A stretch of 64,000 bases of DNA from Pseudomonadota bacterium (GCA_018261735.1 JAGTRM010000001.1:276162-340161), one strand, 5' to 3'. Shown: positions 34,999 to 44,659, numbered from the stretch's first letter. Notes: generated by a model not told the origin, from the sequence alone. Made by a program: numbers and translations.

Positions 34999-36222
34999 TC
35001 AATCGATATCACCAACGTGTGTTTCATTGCACCGGCGCAGGGCCCAGAGCACCACCAGCGGCCCGAGCAGTTCCATCAGGGCGACGGCACTCAGGACAAA
35101 GGGGGCAAGGCGCCCGGCGAATTCAGGCAACAGCAGCTGATACTCTGCGATCAGCGAGAAGGCCACGGCCGATAACGGGGAAAGTGCGAGGCCCAAGCAC
35201 AGGCCCTGCCGCCAGGTCAGTCCGCTGGGCCGCGCAAAAACCAGAACGCCCAGCGTCTTGGCTCCGGCACGCAGCAGGATCAATACCAGTGCCGCCAGGC
35301 CGCCGGTCAAGAACAGTTCAGGCTTGATTGACAGGCCAGTGAAGACAAACAGCAGCGCGACCAGAATGCCGCCCGCCGTGCCGAAATGGCGCGGCCAGAT
35401 CAGCGGACGCTCGGTCTGGTTGCGTAGCAGGATACCGGCTAGCAGCGGCACCAGGATGACTGAAACCTGCAGCACCCGGGCGGCGGTGGTGGCCAGCAAC
35501 AACAGGCCAAAGATCAGCAGCAGTGAATTTTCCTGGCTCAGCTTGAAATGACGCACCACGCGCAGCATGGCCCAGGTCAGGATGGCGGCCAGCAGAACGG
35601 CGCCAAACAACATGTAGGCCGGTTGCAGTATGGTATGGAACAGGGCGCCGGCAGTGGTGATCTGGACCCAGCCCATGATCAGCTTGGTCGCGAGCACCGC
35701 GTAGATGCAGTTGAGCCCGGCCAGCAGCGTCAGGCGCTCGGAAACCTGCCCTTCTGCCCGCGATTCGCTGACCACGCGCATCACGATGGCGGGCGAGGTG
35801 GCGATGCAGATTGCGGCAATGGCCGAAGCCGAGCGCCAGCCCAGACCAAACCCATGCAGTACCAGCAGGACCACGCCAAAACTCAGGCCGGCTTCGAGCA
35901 GGCTGGTGGCGATCAGCCAGGGATTGGCCTTGAGCCACTTGAGGTTGATGCGCGCGCCCAGCTCGAACAGCAACAGCGCCAGCGCCAGATCGATCACGGT
36001 ACGGAATTCTGCAGGCAGGCTGGCTTCGTCGTAGCCGATGCCGAGCATGCTGGAAACCAGGCCCACCAGCACGTAACCCATGATGCGCGGCCAGCCGAGC
36101 TTGCGGTACAGATATTCGCCGCAGAGTGCCGCCAGGATCAGCGCCACGGCAAAGCCCATCAGGGTGTCCGTCAGGAGGGATGACTGCAAAACCAGCAGTG
36201 AGGAAATGTTCAGATTGGGCAT
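34999..36222 (-). CDS. Cation:proton antiporter, CPA2 (Kef/NapA) family
   Basis: 407 residues with about 12 hydrophobic segments, the antiporter core only. Conserved blocks: YRKLGWPRIMGYVLVGLV, LALALLLFELGARINLKWL, and CIATSPAIVMRVV, where CPA2 members have the ion-binding region. There is no C-terminal RCK or TrkA domain, so it lacks the gating unit of KefB/KefC. Ion (potassium or sodium) cannot be told. Start at 36222 (MPNLNISSLL) is preferred; longer frames upstream would add a non-conserved extension. Confidence 0.85.
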   Translation of the reverse strand: MPNLNISSLLVLQSSLLTDTLMGFAVALILAALCGEYLYRKLGWPRIMGYVLVGLVSSMLGIGYDEASLPAEFRTVIDLALALLLFELGARINLKWLKANPWLIATSLLEAGLSFGVVLLVLHGFGLGWRSASAIAAICIATSPAIVMRVVSESRAEGQVSERLTLLAGLNCIYAVLATKLIMGWVQITTAGALFHTILQPAYMLFGAVLLAAILTWAMLRVVRHFKLSQENSLLLIFGLLLLATTAARVLQVSVILVPLLAGILLRNQTERPLIWPRHFGTAGGILVALLFVFTGLSIKPELFLTGGLAALVLILLRAGAKTLGVLVFARPSGLTWRQGLCLGLALSPLSAVAFSLIAEYQLLLPEFAGRLAPFVLSAVALMELLGPLVVLWALRRCNETHVGDID

Positions 36223-36411
36223 GAGCAATGTGCCTCTCTTGCGTTTTCGAGGGTGAACCGTACCACAGGGTAACTTGATGTAACAAATTGCACGCATCCC
36301 GTCGGTACGCCGTTCGCTCCGTTTCCGGTAAAACAAAACTGGCTAAATCGCCCGCCAGACGGCACACTTTCAACTCTGCCGTATCGCGCCTAACAGCGCC
36401 GGAAACCAGCC

Positions 36412-37383
36412 GTGAATACCCAAACCATTGCCTTTACGCCCGTCGACAACACGCGTCTCGCCAATTTGTGCGGCGTGCTGGACGAACATCTGAAGCAGAT
36501 CGAGAACGCACTCGACGTCACGATCGCGCGGCGCAACGAACAGTTCCGCATCAGCGGCCCCGGCAAGCGGGTCGAACTGGCGGTAACCGCGTTGCAGCAC
36601 TTCTACAATGAGTCGGACAGCCCGCTCGATCTCGATGTGATCCAGCTCGACCTGATCGAGTTGATCCTGCCCAAGAATGGCGATGCCATTCCCGCCGATG
36701 CAGTTCTGCCGCTGAAGACCCGCCGTTCCGACCTGCGCGGGCGCACGCCGCGCCAGACCGGTTACATCAAGGCGATCCAGGAACACGACATCACTTTCGG
36801 CATCGGCCCGGCCGGCACCGGCAAGACCTATCTCGCCGTGGCCTGCGCGGTCGATGCGCTCGAGCGCGATGCGGTCAAGCGCCTGATCCTGGTGCGCCCG
36901 GCGGTGGAAGCGGGCGAAAAGCTCGGTTTCCTGCCCGGCGACCTGGTGCAGAAGGTCGACCCTTACCTGCGCCCGCTCTACGATGCACTGTATGACCTGA
37001 TGGGGTTTGACAAGGCCACACGCTGTTTCGAAAAGGGCATCATTGAGATCGCCCCGCTCGCGTTCATGCGCGGACGCACGCTCAATCACAGTTTCGTGAT
37101 CCTGGACGAAGCGCAGAATACCTCGCCCGAACAGATGAAAATGTTCCTGACCCGCATCGGCTTTGGCAGCAAGGCGGTGATCACCGGTGATCCGACGCAG
37201 ATCGATCTGCCGCGCCACCAGAAATCCGGGCTGATCGATGCGCAGGACGTGCTGGCCGACGTGCGTGGCATCGCCCTGCATTACTTCACCAGCGAAGACG
37301 TGGTGCGCCACCCGCTGGTCCAGAAAATCGTCGATGCCTACGAGCGTCAGACCCAGCGCAACGCAGAAGGAAACAAGAAGTGA
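36412..37383 (+). CDS. phoH: PhoH-family ATPase
   Basis: 323 residues. Walker A GPAGTGKT near residue 136 and Walker [13 protein letters not shown] near residue 228 belong to the PhoH (YbeZ) NTPase, associated with RNA metabolism alongside YbeY. N-terminal 100 residues form the family's KH-like region. Start GTG at 36412 (VNTQTIAF). Stop overlaps the ybeY start (aagTGA), so the two are coupled; the order phoH-ybeY-corC-lnt is a conserved cluster. Confidence 0.94.
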   Translation: MNTQTIAFTPVDNTRLANLCGVLDEHLKQIENALDVTIARRNEQFRISGPGKRVELAVTALQHFYNESDSPLDLDVIQLDLIELILPKNGDAIPADAVLPLKTRRSDLRGRTPRQTGYIKAIQEHDITFGIGPAGTGKTYLAVACAVDALERDAVKRLILVRPAVEAGEKLGFLPGDLVQKVDPYLRPLYDALYDLMGFDKATRCFEKGIIEIAPLAFMRGRTLNHSFVILDEAQNTSPEQMKMFLTRIGFGSKAVITGDPTQIDLPRHQKSGLIDAQDVLADVRGIALHYFTSEDVVRHPLVQKIVDAYERQTQRNAEGNKK

Positions 37384-37853
37384 AAACCAAGATTAAACTT
37401 GCCCTGCAAAATGCCAGCACCGCAACCAGTCTGCCCACGCGTGCCCAGATCAAGAAATGGGCGGAAGCCGCCTTGCAAGCCGATGTCGGCAACGCCGAAA
37501 TTACCTTTCGTATCGTCGATGCCGAAGAGGGCCAGACGCTCAACCGCGATTATCGCGGCAAGGATTACGCGACCAATGTGCTGACCTTCACCTTCGACGA
37601 AGACATGCCGGATATCCCCGGCCTGCCGCTCATGGGTGACATCGTGCTGTGCGCACCGGTGGTCGAGCGCGAGGCCGCGGAGCAAGGCATCAGCCTGGAG
37701 GCGCACTACTGCCATCTGGTGGTGCATGGCGTGCTGCACCTGCAAGGTTACGACCATCTGGAGGACGAGGAGGCTGAAGCCATGGAAGCGCTGGAGAAGC
37801 AAATTGTCATATCCTTGGGTTATGATGATCCTTACCGCATGGACATGGAGTAG
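37380..37853 (+). CDS. ybeY: rRNA maturation endoribonuclease YbeY
   Basis: 157 residues with the zinc motif [11 protein letters not shown], that is H3-type metal binding at residues near 115-125, plus [13 protein letters not shown] and MGDIVLC. YbeY processes 16S rRNA ends and acts in ribosome quality control. GTG start overlaps the phoH stop. Confidence 0.96.
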   Translation: MKTKIKLALQNASTATSLPTRAQIKKWAEAALQADVGNAEITFRIVDAEEGQTLNRDYRGKDYATNVLTFTFDEDMPDIPGLPLMGDIVLCAPVVEREAAEQGISLEAHYCHLVVHGVLHLQGYDHLEDEEAEAMEALEKQIVISLGYDDPYRMDME

Positions 37854-37861
37854 TACCCTGT

Positions 37862-38725
37862 ATGGACGAGGCTTCATCGCCGACCGCCAGCCCCAGGCCG
37901 GGCTGGCTTGACCGGTTGTCCCAGCTGTTGTTGCGGGAGCCGGAAAATCTCGCTGAATTGGCAGACATGCTCCACTCCGCCTTCGAGCGCAGCCTGCTGG
38001 ATGCCGATGCGCTGGGCATGATCGAAGGGGTGCTCTCGGTCGGTGAAATGCAGGTGCGCGATGTGATGGTGCCGCGAAGCCAGATGGACGTCATCGACAT
38101 CGCCCAATCCCCGAAAGAATTCATTCCCTATGTCATCGAAGCCGCGCATTCGCGCTTTCCCGTAATCGACGGCAGCAAGGACAACGTCATCGGCATCCTG
38201 CTGGCCAAGGATTTGCTGCGCTACTACGCCACGGAAGATGAGTTCAACGTGCGCGACATGCTGCGCCCGGCGGTCTTCATCCCGGAATCCAAGCACCTGA
38301 ACGTGCTGCTCAAGGATTTTCGCAGTAATCGCAATCACATGGCGATTGTCGTCAATGAATACGGCGGCATCGCAGGCCTCGTCACGATCGAGGATGTGAT
38401 CGAGCAGATCGTCGGCGATATCGAGGACGAATTCGATTATGACGAGCAGGAAGACGACATCATCCAGGAGCGGGCTGATCGCTGGCGCGTCAAGGGCGTA
38501 GCCCCGATCGCCGACCTGAACGCCGCACTCGGTTGTGAATTCTCCGACGAAGAGTTCGATACCGTGGCCGGCCTCGTCATCAACCGCTTTGGCCATCTGC
38601 CCAAGCGCGGCGAAGTGGCCAATTTTGACGGCCTGCGCTTCCAGATTCTGCGTGCCGACAGCCGATGCATTCATTCCCTGCAAATCGAACGCCTGCCCGA
38701 GCCTCAACCCGGTACCGAAAACTGA
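37862..38725 (+). CDS. corC: CorC/HlyC family CBS-domain protein
   Basis: 287 residues. Two CBS domains (VRDVMVPRSQMDVIDI and VRDMLRPAVFIPESKHL) with EYGGIAGLVTIEDVIEQIVG between, and a C-terminal transporter-associated (CorC_HlyC) domain. Implicated in magnesium and cobalt efflux. It starts 8 bases after ybeY and its stop overlaps the lnt start (TGATG). Confidence 0.93.
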   Translation: MDEASSPTASPRPGWLDRLSQLLLREPENLAELADMLHSAFERSLLDADALGMIEGVLSVGEMQVRDVMVPRSQMDVIDIAQSPKEFIPYVIEAAHSRFPVIDGSKDNVIGILLAKDLLRYYATEDEFNVRDMLRPAVFIPESKHLNVLLKDFRSNRNHMAIVVNEYGGIAGLVTIEDVIEQIVGDIEDEFDYDEQEDDIIQERADRWRVKGVAPIADLNAALGCEFSDEEFDTVAGLVINRFGHLPKRGEVANFDGLRFQILRADSRCIHSLQIERLPEPQPGTEN

Positions 38726-40206
38726 TGCCTCTCAAATCCCTGCGCCTGCCGGCACTACTCGCGCTGGCCGGCGCCAGCAGCGTATTCTCCTTCGCCCCGC
38801 TGGAAGTACCCGGCCTGATCTTTGCCGCCCTGGCCCTGCTGTTCTGGGCCATTGCCAGGGCGCCCTCTCCCCGCGCGGCAGCCGGGCGGGGTTTCGCCTT
38901 CGGTCTGGGCTTTTTTGTCGGCAATGTGCACTGGGTCTACATCAGCATGCACACCTTCGGCGGCATGCCGGGCTGGATGGCGGCGGGTTGCGTGCTGCTG
39001 TTTGCCGCCTATCTGGCGCTATTTCCGGCGCTCGCCGCCTGGTTGGCTCAGCGCTTGCCCTGTCCGTCTGCCCTGCGCTGGCCACTGCTATTGCCGACGC
39101 TGTTCATCCTGACCGAGTGGTTGCGCGGCTGGCTGTTTACCGGTTTTGCCTGGGCCAACATCGGCACCAGCCAGGTCAAACTACTGGCCGGATGGTTTCC
39201 TCTGCTGGGTGTCTATGGCGTGGGCTGGCTGTTGGCCACGGTTACGGCACTGACCGTCTGGCGCTGGCGCTGGGGACTGGCCGCCTTCGTGGCGGTCACG
39301 CTGGGAGGCTTGGGCTGGCAACAAGTGGCCTGGACCCAAGCAGACAAAGAGCGGGTCAGCGTGAGCCTGGTGCAGGGCGGCATTCCGCAATCGGAACGCT
39401 GGGACATGCGCCTGTTCGACAACACGCTGGTCCGTTATCTGAGCCTCGTCAGCCAGACCCGTGGCCAGCTGGTGCTGCTGCCGGAAGCGGCTATTCCCGT
39501 GCTGTTTAGCAGCATGCCGGCGGATTATCTCGAAGCACTGCAACAGCAGGTGGCCCCGCGTGGCGCGGCGCTGGTTTCCGGTTTTATCACCGGCGAGGAA
39601 GGTGCCTACCTGAACAGCGTCATCACCCTGAACGGCACGCCGCAACGTTACAACAAGCACCATCTGGTGCCTTTCGGCGAATTCGTGCCGCTGCCAAGCA
39701 TTTTTGGCTGGATGTACGATTTCATGGCGATGCCGATGTCGGGCTTTGACCGCGGCGGTCTGGTTCAGGCACCGCTGGTATTGGGTGCAACTCGGCTGGC
39801 GGCCAACGTTTGCTATGAGGATATCTTCGGCGACGAATTGCGTCATACCGCGGCACAGGCCACGTTGTTGGCCAATGTCAGCAACATGGCCTGGTTTGAT
39901 GGTTCGTGGGCGGCTGAGCAGCATTTGCAGATGGCGCGCGCGCGCGCACTGGAAACCGGGCGCTGGATGATACGTGCCACCAATACCGGTGCCACGGCCA
40001 TCGTCGACTATCAGGGGAAAATTGTCAGCCAGCTCCCGCCGGGCGGACCGGGTATTCTGGAAGGGAAGGTCGAAAATCGCAGTGGCCTGACGCCCTATCT
40101 GCGTTGGGGTGATGCGCCTGTATTAGTTCTGCTGGGCGGCCTGGTTCTTTTGCTGGCGGCGTTGGGTTATCACCAGGCGCGTTCCCGCCAGCCGGTCGTG
40201 CAGTAA
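38725..40206 (+). CDS. lnt: Apolipoprotein N-acyltransferase
   Basis: Adds the third acyl chain to lipoproteins in the inner membrane. 493 residues: N-terminal hydrophobic half, then a nitrilase-fold periplasmic domain. The catalytic triad is visible: Glu in LLPEAAIP, Lys in YNKHHLVPFGE, and Cys in NVCYEDIFGDE. Final hydrophobic helix VLVLLGGLVLLLAALGY anchors the C-terminus. The last 84 bases overlap the convergent RDD gene on the other strand. Confidence 0.96.
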   Translation: MPLKSLRLPALLALAGASSVFSFAPLEVPGLIFAALALLFWAIARAPSPRAAAGRGFAFGLGFFVGNVHWVYISMHTFGGMPGWMAAGCVLLFAAYLALFPALAAWLAQRLPCPSALRWPLLLPTLFILTEWLRGWLFTGFAWANIGTSQVKLLAGWFPLLGVYGVGWLLATVTALTVWRWRWGLAAFVAVTLGGLGWQQVAWTQADKERVSVSLVQGGIPQSERWDMRLFDNTLVRYLSLVSQTRGQLVLLPEAAIPVLFSSMPADYLEALQQQVAPRGAALVSGFITGEEGAYLNSVITLNGTPQRYNKHHLVPFGEFVPLPSIFGWMYDFMAMPMSGFDRGGLVQAPLVLGATRLAANVCYEDIFGDELRHTAAQATLLANVSNMAWFDGSWAAEQHLQMARARALETGRWMIRATNTGATAIVDYQGKIVSQLPPGGPGILEGKVENRSGLTPYLRWGDAPVLVLLGGLVLLLAALGYHQARSRQPVVQ

Positions 40207-40686
40207 CTGGCCGTCCCGGTCGAACCAAGCCCAGACAAACGGCGCAAGCAGCCAGCCGCTCGCCAGCCACGCCGGAAACAGCCACTGGCGGTCGTGGAAA
40301 GCCAGCACCCACAGCGGAAGCGCCGGACCATAACACAGCCCGGCGATCACGAAACGGATCAGGATCGCCAGCCAGGTGAGGCGCCCGCCGTTCGCCATGA
40401 TCAAGCGCATGCGCCAGGCTTTCATCGCCAGCGTCCGCCCACCCCGGCGCCAGCACAAGGCAAACCAGGCAAAGACACCGACCAGCAGCCAGACGCTATT
40501 GAGCGCACGCGGCCCGGGCAGGTCGGTCAGCGCGGTGACCGGCAAGCCGCTGACCAGCTGGAACAGGAACTGGCCAGCGGCTTGCAGCAGCAGCACGATC
40601 GCGGCGAGCAGCAGCACCTCGTACCAGAACGAGAGAAAACGCCGCCACCAGCCGGCAGCGGCGTATGTACGAGGGGCTTCTGGCAT
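40123..40686 (-). CDS. RDD-family membrane protein
   Basis: 187 residues with three or more hydrophobic segments. RRFLSFWYEVLLLAAIVLLL is the RDD-type first helix, with the usual aspartate replaced by glutamate; RGGRTLAMKAWRMRL and FDRDGQLLHDRLAGTRLV are the other conserved blocks. Last gene of the sigma cassette; its start overlaps the DUF3106 stop (TGATG). The 3' 84 bases lie opposite the end of lnt; the open frame could be a real C-terminal tail or the functional gene could end earlier. RDD protein function is generally unknown. Confidence 0.85.
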   Translation of the reverse strand: MPEAPRTYAAAGWWRRFLSFWYEVLLLAAIVLLLQAAGQFLFQLVSGLPVTALTDLPGPRALNSVWLLVGVFAWFALCWRRGGRTLAMKAWRMRLIMANGGRLTWLAILIRFVIAGLCYGPALPLWVLAFHDRQWLFPAWLASGWLLAPFVWAWFDRDGQLLHDRLAGTRLVITQRRQQKNQAAQQN

Positions 40687-41117
40687 CAATCCTGTCCTGG
40701 TGGTCCACGGCGAGGTCCGAACGGTCCGCCGCCTACGCCGGAACCCCGCATCTGTTGGTGTTGTTCACGAAAACGTTCGATCACTTTCTGCCGCTCTTCC
40801 GGCGGCAGCTCCCGGAAACGACGGTAATTCTCGCGCATGCGCTCCTGCTGTTCGGGCGGCAATTGCGCCCATTGTCCCAAGCGTTCACGAATGCGCGCCT
40901 GCTGTTCCGGGCGCATGTCCGGATAGCGCTCTGCAACATTGAGCAGGCGCTCGCGCTCCTTGACTGGCAGTTGCTCCCAGCGGCTGGCAAACGGAGCAAG
41001 CAAGCTTTTCTGCGCCGGCGTCAGTCCCTGCCAGCCCGGTCCTTCGGCCCACGCCGGCGCGGCCAGCAACGCCAGCAGCAGTACCCCCGCCAAGCGACGT
41101 ATCCACAAGAGAGCCAT
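40686..41117 (-). CDS. DUF3106 exported protein
   Basis: 143 residues: signal peptide with LAGVLLLALLAAPAWA, then a helical region rich in Arg, Glu and Gln carrying repeats of the form LPPEQQERMRENYRRFRELP and EERQKVIERFREQH, then a glycine/proline-rich tail. The repeated LP-x-E-x-R pattern resembles CpxP/Spy-like periplasmic chaperones in character. It overlaps the RDD gene by a single base (TGATG) and follows the DUF3619 gene after two bases. I infer a periplasmic role linked to the ECF sigma factor. Confidence 0.82.
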   Translation of the reverse strand: MALLWIRRLAGVLLLALLAAPAWAEGPGWQGLTPAQKSLLAPFASRWEQLPVKERERLLNVAERYPDMRPEQQARIRERLGQWAQLPPEQQERMRENYRRFRELPPEERQKVIERFREQHQQMRGSGVGGGPFGPRRGPPGQD

Positions 41118-41119
41118 GA

Positions 41120-41455
41120 TCAGAACCGCTCGCTCAACAAAGCATCCATCGGCAACTCGTCCGCCAGCAGCTGTATCTCCAGCGCGCGTTCCGCCTCACG
41201 CGCCTGATGCCATTGCCAGCCGGAACCGGCCACGGCCAGCGACAAGGCCAGCAGCATGCCGATGCTCGCCGCCTGGTGCCGATGCCAGAAGCGCACCAGT
41301 CCATTCCCCGCCCGAGCCAACCCCGGCGCGGTCTGCGCGCTTGCGTGGGCCACGGCGGCTTCGCGCGCGGCGCGCAGACGCTCGGCCGCGTTGGGCGATA
41401 CCGGCGCGCGATCGAGCTGCCGGGTCAGTTTTTGTGCAAATTCACGTTCATTCAT
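41120..41455 (-). CDS. DUF3619 single-helix membrane protein, candidate anti-sigma factor
   Basis: 111 residues. An N-terminal charged region (NEREFAQKLTRQLDRAPVSP) precedes one membrane helix near residues 62-82 (AASIGMLLALSLAVAGSGW) and a short C-terminal part. The topology (soluble N-terminus, one helix, small periplasmic tail) is that of many anti-sigma factors, and the ATG overlaps the sigma factor stop (ATGA). No HCC zinc anti-sigma motif is visible. Role as anti-sigma factor is inference from position and topology. Confidence 0.78.
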   Translation of the reverse strand: MNEREFAQKLTRQLDRAPVSPNAAERLRAAREAAVAHASAQTAPGLARAGNGLVRFWHRHQAASIGMLLALSLAVAGSGWQWHQAREAERALEIQLLADELPMDALLSERF

Positions 41456-42060
41456 GATTCCACCCCCCGCTCCCTGAGCCAGGCGGCCAAGGCATGGGTC
41501 GCTCTGGAGCAATGGGTTTTGACACTGCCTTCGGAGCAGCCCATCAAGCGGGCCGTTTCCGCAACATCCATTTCTTCCCAGTAACGCAACAGGAAGGCTT
41601 CGCGTTGACGCGCCGGCAATTTGGCCAGCCCGGCTTCAATCAGTTGCATGGTACGCGCCTGGTCGAGCTCTTCATGCGGCGATGGGGGTGATTCTGCCGT
41701 ATGCGGTAGCCATTCGAGCGGATCGCTGGCTTCGGCATCGTCGTCATGCGGCTGAAAAGCCGACAGTAGCGTGGTCCACCACGATCTGACTTTCTGCCGG
41801 CGGTAATAATCCCGCACCGCATTTTGCAGAATGCGCTGGAACAGCATCGGCCATTCCGCAGCCGGTTGTGCCGAGTATTTGTCCGCCAGCCGCAACATGG
41901 CATCCTGCACGATATCCAGCGCCGCGTCTTCATCCTGCACCGCATACAGTGCCTGGCGAAAAGCGCGCCGCTCGACCTCGGCAAGAAACTTTGCCAGCTC
42001 TCCCGGAGTTCCCAGGGCCGTCTCCTGCAAAAATAGTGGTTTTAAACAAAGCGCTGTCAT
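41452..42060 (-). CDS. ECF-type RNA polymerase sigma factor
   Basis: 202 residues with sigma region 2 (ALYAVQDEDAALDIVQDAML near residue 38) and region 4 (LPARQREAFLLRYWEEMDVA and MGCSEGSVKTHCSRA near residue 150), joined by an acidic linker. No region 3, which defines the ECF group. First gene of a four-gene cassette with DUF3619, DUF3106 and RDD genes; each start overlaps or nearly touches the preceding stop. Divergent from ilvBHC over 327 bases. The regulated promoters are not known. Confidence 0.92.
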   Translation of the reverse strand: MTALCLKPLFLQETALGTPGELAKFLAEVERRAFRQALYAVQDEDAALDIVQDAMLRLADKYSAQPAAEWPMLFQRILQNAVRDYYRRQKVRSWWTTLLSAFQPHDDDAEASDPLEWLPHTAESPPSPHEELDQARTMQLIEAGLAKLPARQREAFLLRYWEEMDVAETARLMGCSEGSVKTHCSRATHALAAWLRERGVES

Positions 42061-42387
42061 GGTAATCCGCCATCGTCAGAGCTTGCAATAACGCACATGA
42101 TCGGTTAACGTTGACAGCTCATCCAAGCTCTTTTGCCAGCACGTCCGACACGGTACGCTGGCACCGACAGGCACCGCTACACAAACACATCTGGTCGTCC
42201 CTTGGGCCACAAGCCCGACGCGACGGCGGCAAGCCCGGACAATGGACTGCTGATGGAAGTGCTGAACAGGCTGGCAACACGAAACGACGTGGCAGGAACG
42301 CGCGCCCGCGCATCCTCCAGCTTGATTCACTTCCCCGGCAGGACCGCTCGCATATTCATGTTCAACTACGAGACAGGGATTGAACCG
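42061..42387. other. Divergent intergenic region between sigma cassette and ilvBHC
   Basis: 327 bases. The frame upstream of ilvB is open but codes nothing conserved. A TTGACA at 42109-42114 lacks a good partner minus-10. A 7-base inverted repeat (tgccagc ... gctggca) occurs near 42129-42155. No branched-chain-amino-acid-rich leader peptide with attenuator could be made out. Confidence 0.4.
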
Positions 42388-44151
42388 ATGGAAATCTCGG
42401 GTGCAGAGATCGTTGTACGCTGCTTGGCCGAAGAAGGCGTTGAATTCGTCTTCGGCTATCCTGGCGGCGCCGTTCTCGAAATTTACGACGCAATTTTCAA
42501 ACAAAACGCCTTCAAGCACGTGCTGGTCCGGCACGAACAGGCTGCCGCGCATGCTGCGGACGCCTATTCGCGCTCCAGCAAGAAGGTCGGGGTCTGCCTG
42601 ATCACCTCCGGCCCCGGCGCAACCAACGCGCTGACCGGCATCGCGACCGCCTACATGGATTCGATTCCGATGGTGGTGATCTCCGGCCAGGTAGGCACGG
42701 CCGGCATTGGTCTGGATGCCTTCCAGGAAGTCGACATGGTCGGCTGCTCGCGCCCGATCGTGAAGCACAACTTCCTGGTCAAGGATGTGCGCGATCTGGC
42801 CGTGACGATCAAGAAGGCTTTCCATATCGCTTCGACCGGCCGGCCCGGCCCGGTGGTGATCGACATCCCGAAGGATGTCACCATCAACAAGGCCGAATTC
42901 AGCTATCCGGCTTCGATCGCGATCCGCAGCTACAATCCGCCGACCAAGGGCCATCCCGGCCAGATCAAGAAAGCCGCGCAACTGATTGGCGAGGCCAAGC
43001 GCCCGCTGATCTACGTCGGCGGCGGTGCGGTGCAGGGCAATGCCAGCGAGGAAGTCACCGAGCTGGTCAAGCTGCTAAACGTGCCTTGCACCAACACCCT
43101 GATGGGACTGGGCGCGCTCGACGGCACGGATTCGCACTTTCTCGGCATGCCCGGGATGCACGGCACGTTTGAAGCCAACCTCGCGATGCAGTATTGCGAT
43201 GTGCTGGTCGCGATCGGCGCGCGTTTCGACGACCGCGTGATTTCGGTGCCGAATCATTTCCTGTCGCAGCCCAAGCGCATCATTCACATCGACGTCGATC
43301 CGTCTTCGATCGCCAAGCGCGTGAAAGTGGATGTGCCTATCGTCGGCGATGTTAAGCATGTGCTGACCGACATGATCGCCGTGCTGAAGGAAACCGGCAT
43401 TCGCCCGCATGCGGAAGGACTCACCGACTGGTGGAAACAGGTTGAAGCCTGGCGTGCACCGAAGTGCCTTGACTATGCCCAGTCGGAAGAGAAGATCAAG
43501 CCGCAATACGTGATGCAAAAACTGTGGGAAGTGACCAACGGCGAAGCGATCGTGACTTCCGACGTGGGCCAGCACCAGATGTGGACGGCGCAGTACTACA
43601 AGTTCCGCCGCCCGCGCCAATGGATCAACTCCGGCGGGCTGGGCACGATGGGCTTTGGCCTGCCGGCCGCGATCGGCGCGCAGCTTGCCAATCCGGATGC
43701 GCAAGTGGCCTGCATTACCGGCGACGGCTCGATCCAGATGAACATCCAGGAGCTTTCCACTGCCAAGCAATACCATACGCCGGTCAAGATCATTCTCTTG
43801 AATAACCGCTACTTGGGCATGGTGCGGCAATGGCAGGAGTTTTTCTACGGCAACCGCTATTCCGAAACCTATCTGGAAGCGCTGCCAAACTTCGAAAAAC
43901 TCGCCGAGGCGTATGGCCACATCGCGATCCGCGTGGAAAAGCCACAAGACGTGGAAGCCGCGCTGCGCGAAGCCTTCATTACCCACAAGGAACGCTGTGT
44001 GTTGCTCAACTTCATTACCGATGAAGGCGAGAACGTGTTCCCGATGGTGCAGAACGGCAAGGGCCTGAACCAGATGGATCTGCCGCCGCACATGAGCGGC
44101 ATGCAGCAGAGCCCGAATGAAAACAACCGTGATTACGGCAATCTTTGCTGA
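42388..44151 (+). CDS. ilvB: Acetolactate synthase, large subunit
   Basis: Thiamine-diphosphate enzyme that makes acetolactate or acetohydroxybutyrate, first step of Val/Leu/Ile synthesis. 587 residues from the ATG at 42388. Thiamine-binding glutamate in VRHEQAAAHAADAYSR; FGYPGGAVLEIYDA; GDGSIQMNIQEL to LLNN forms the cofactor motif; the C-terminus is conserved. An in-frame ATG at 42358 would add 10 residues; the acagggatt ribosome site favours 42388. The symbol could equally be ilvI. Confidence 0.95.
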   Translation: MEISGAEIVVRCLAEEGVEFVFGYPGGAVLEIYDAIFKQNAFKHVLVRHEQAAAHAADAYSRSSKKVGVCLITSGPGATNALTGIATAYMDSIPMVVISGQVGTAGIGLDAFQEVDMVGCSRPIVKHNFLVKDVRDLAVTIKKAFHIASTGRPGPVVIDIPKDVTINKAEFSYPASIAIRSYNPPTKGHPGQIKKAAQLIGEAKRPLIYVGGGAVQGNASEEVTELVKLLNVPCTNTLMGLGALDGTDSHFLGMPGMHGTFEANLAMQYCDVLVAIGARFDDRVISVPNHFLSQPKRIIHIDVDPSSIAKRVKVDVPIVGDVKHVLTDMIAVLKETGIRPHAEGLTDWWKQVEAWRAPKCLDYAQSEEKIKPQYVMQKLWEVTNGEAIVTSDVGQHQMWTAQYYKFRRPRQWINSGGLGTMGFGLPAAIGAQLANPDAQVACITGDGSIQMNIQELSTAKQYHTPVKIILLNNRYLGMVRQWQEFFYGNRYSETYLEALPNFEKLAEAYGHIAIRVEKPQDVEAALREAFITHKERCVLLNFITDEGENVFPMVQNGKGLNQMDLPPHMSGMQQSPNENNRDYGNLC

Positions 44152-44167
44152 GAAAGGAGAGGAAACC

Positions 44168-44659
44168 ATGCGTCATATTCTGTCCACTCTCATCGAGAAC
44201 GAAGCCGGTGCGCTGTCGCGCGTCACGGGTCTGTTTTCCGCGCGTGGCTACAACATCGATTCGCTGACGGTGCAGGCTACCGAAGATCCGACCATGAGCC
44301 GCATGACTATCGTCACCCACGGCTCGGACGACATCATCGAGCAGATCACCAAGCAGCTCAACAAGCTGGTGGAAGTGGTGAAGGTGATCGACCTGAACGA
44401 GGCCGAGCACATCGAGCGCGAGCTGATGCTGATCAAGGTGCGCGCTACCGGCAAGGAACGCGAGGAAATGAAGCGGATGGCCGACATCTTCCGCGGTCGT
44501 ATCATTGATGTGACCGAGAAGACCTACACCATCGAACTGACCGGACCGGGCGAAAAGCTCGATGCCTTTATCAAGGCGCTCGATGCTTCCGCCATTCTGG
44601 AAACCGTCCGTACCGGTGCTTCCGGCATTGGCCGCGGCGAACGGATTTTGAAAATTTAA
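44168..44659 (+). CDS. ilvH: Acetolactate synthase, small regulatory subunit
   Basis: 163 residues. N-terminal ACT domain ([20 protein letters not shown]) binds valine for feedback control; the second domain carries [13 protein letters not shown]. Strong AAGGAGAGG ribosome site before the ATG at 44168, 16 bases after ilvB. The alternative upstream ATG at 44117 lies inside ilvB and is rejected. Confidence 0.96.
   Translation: MRHILSTLIENEAGALSRVTGLFSARGYNIDSLTVQATEDPTMSRMTIVTHGSDDIIEQITKQLNKLVEVVKVIDLNEAEHIERELMLIKVRATGKEREEMKRMADIFRGRIIDVTEKTYTIELTGPGEKLDAFIKALDASAILETVRTGASGIGRGERILKI

Noticed and set aside
42133..42387. Longer start for ilvB giving 672 codons
   Set aside because: The extra residues are not like acetolactate synthase and the ribosome site is near 42388.
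42061..42387. ilv leader peptide with attenuator
   Set aside because: No short frame rich in Val, Leu and Ile, and no terminator with alternative stems was found.
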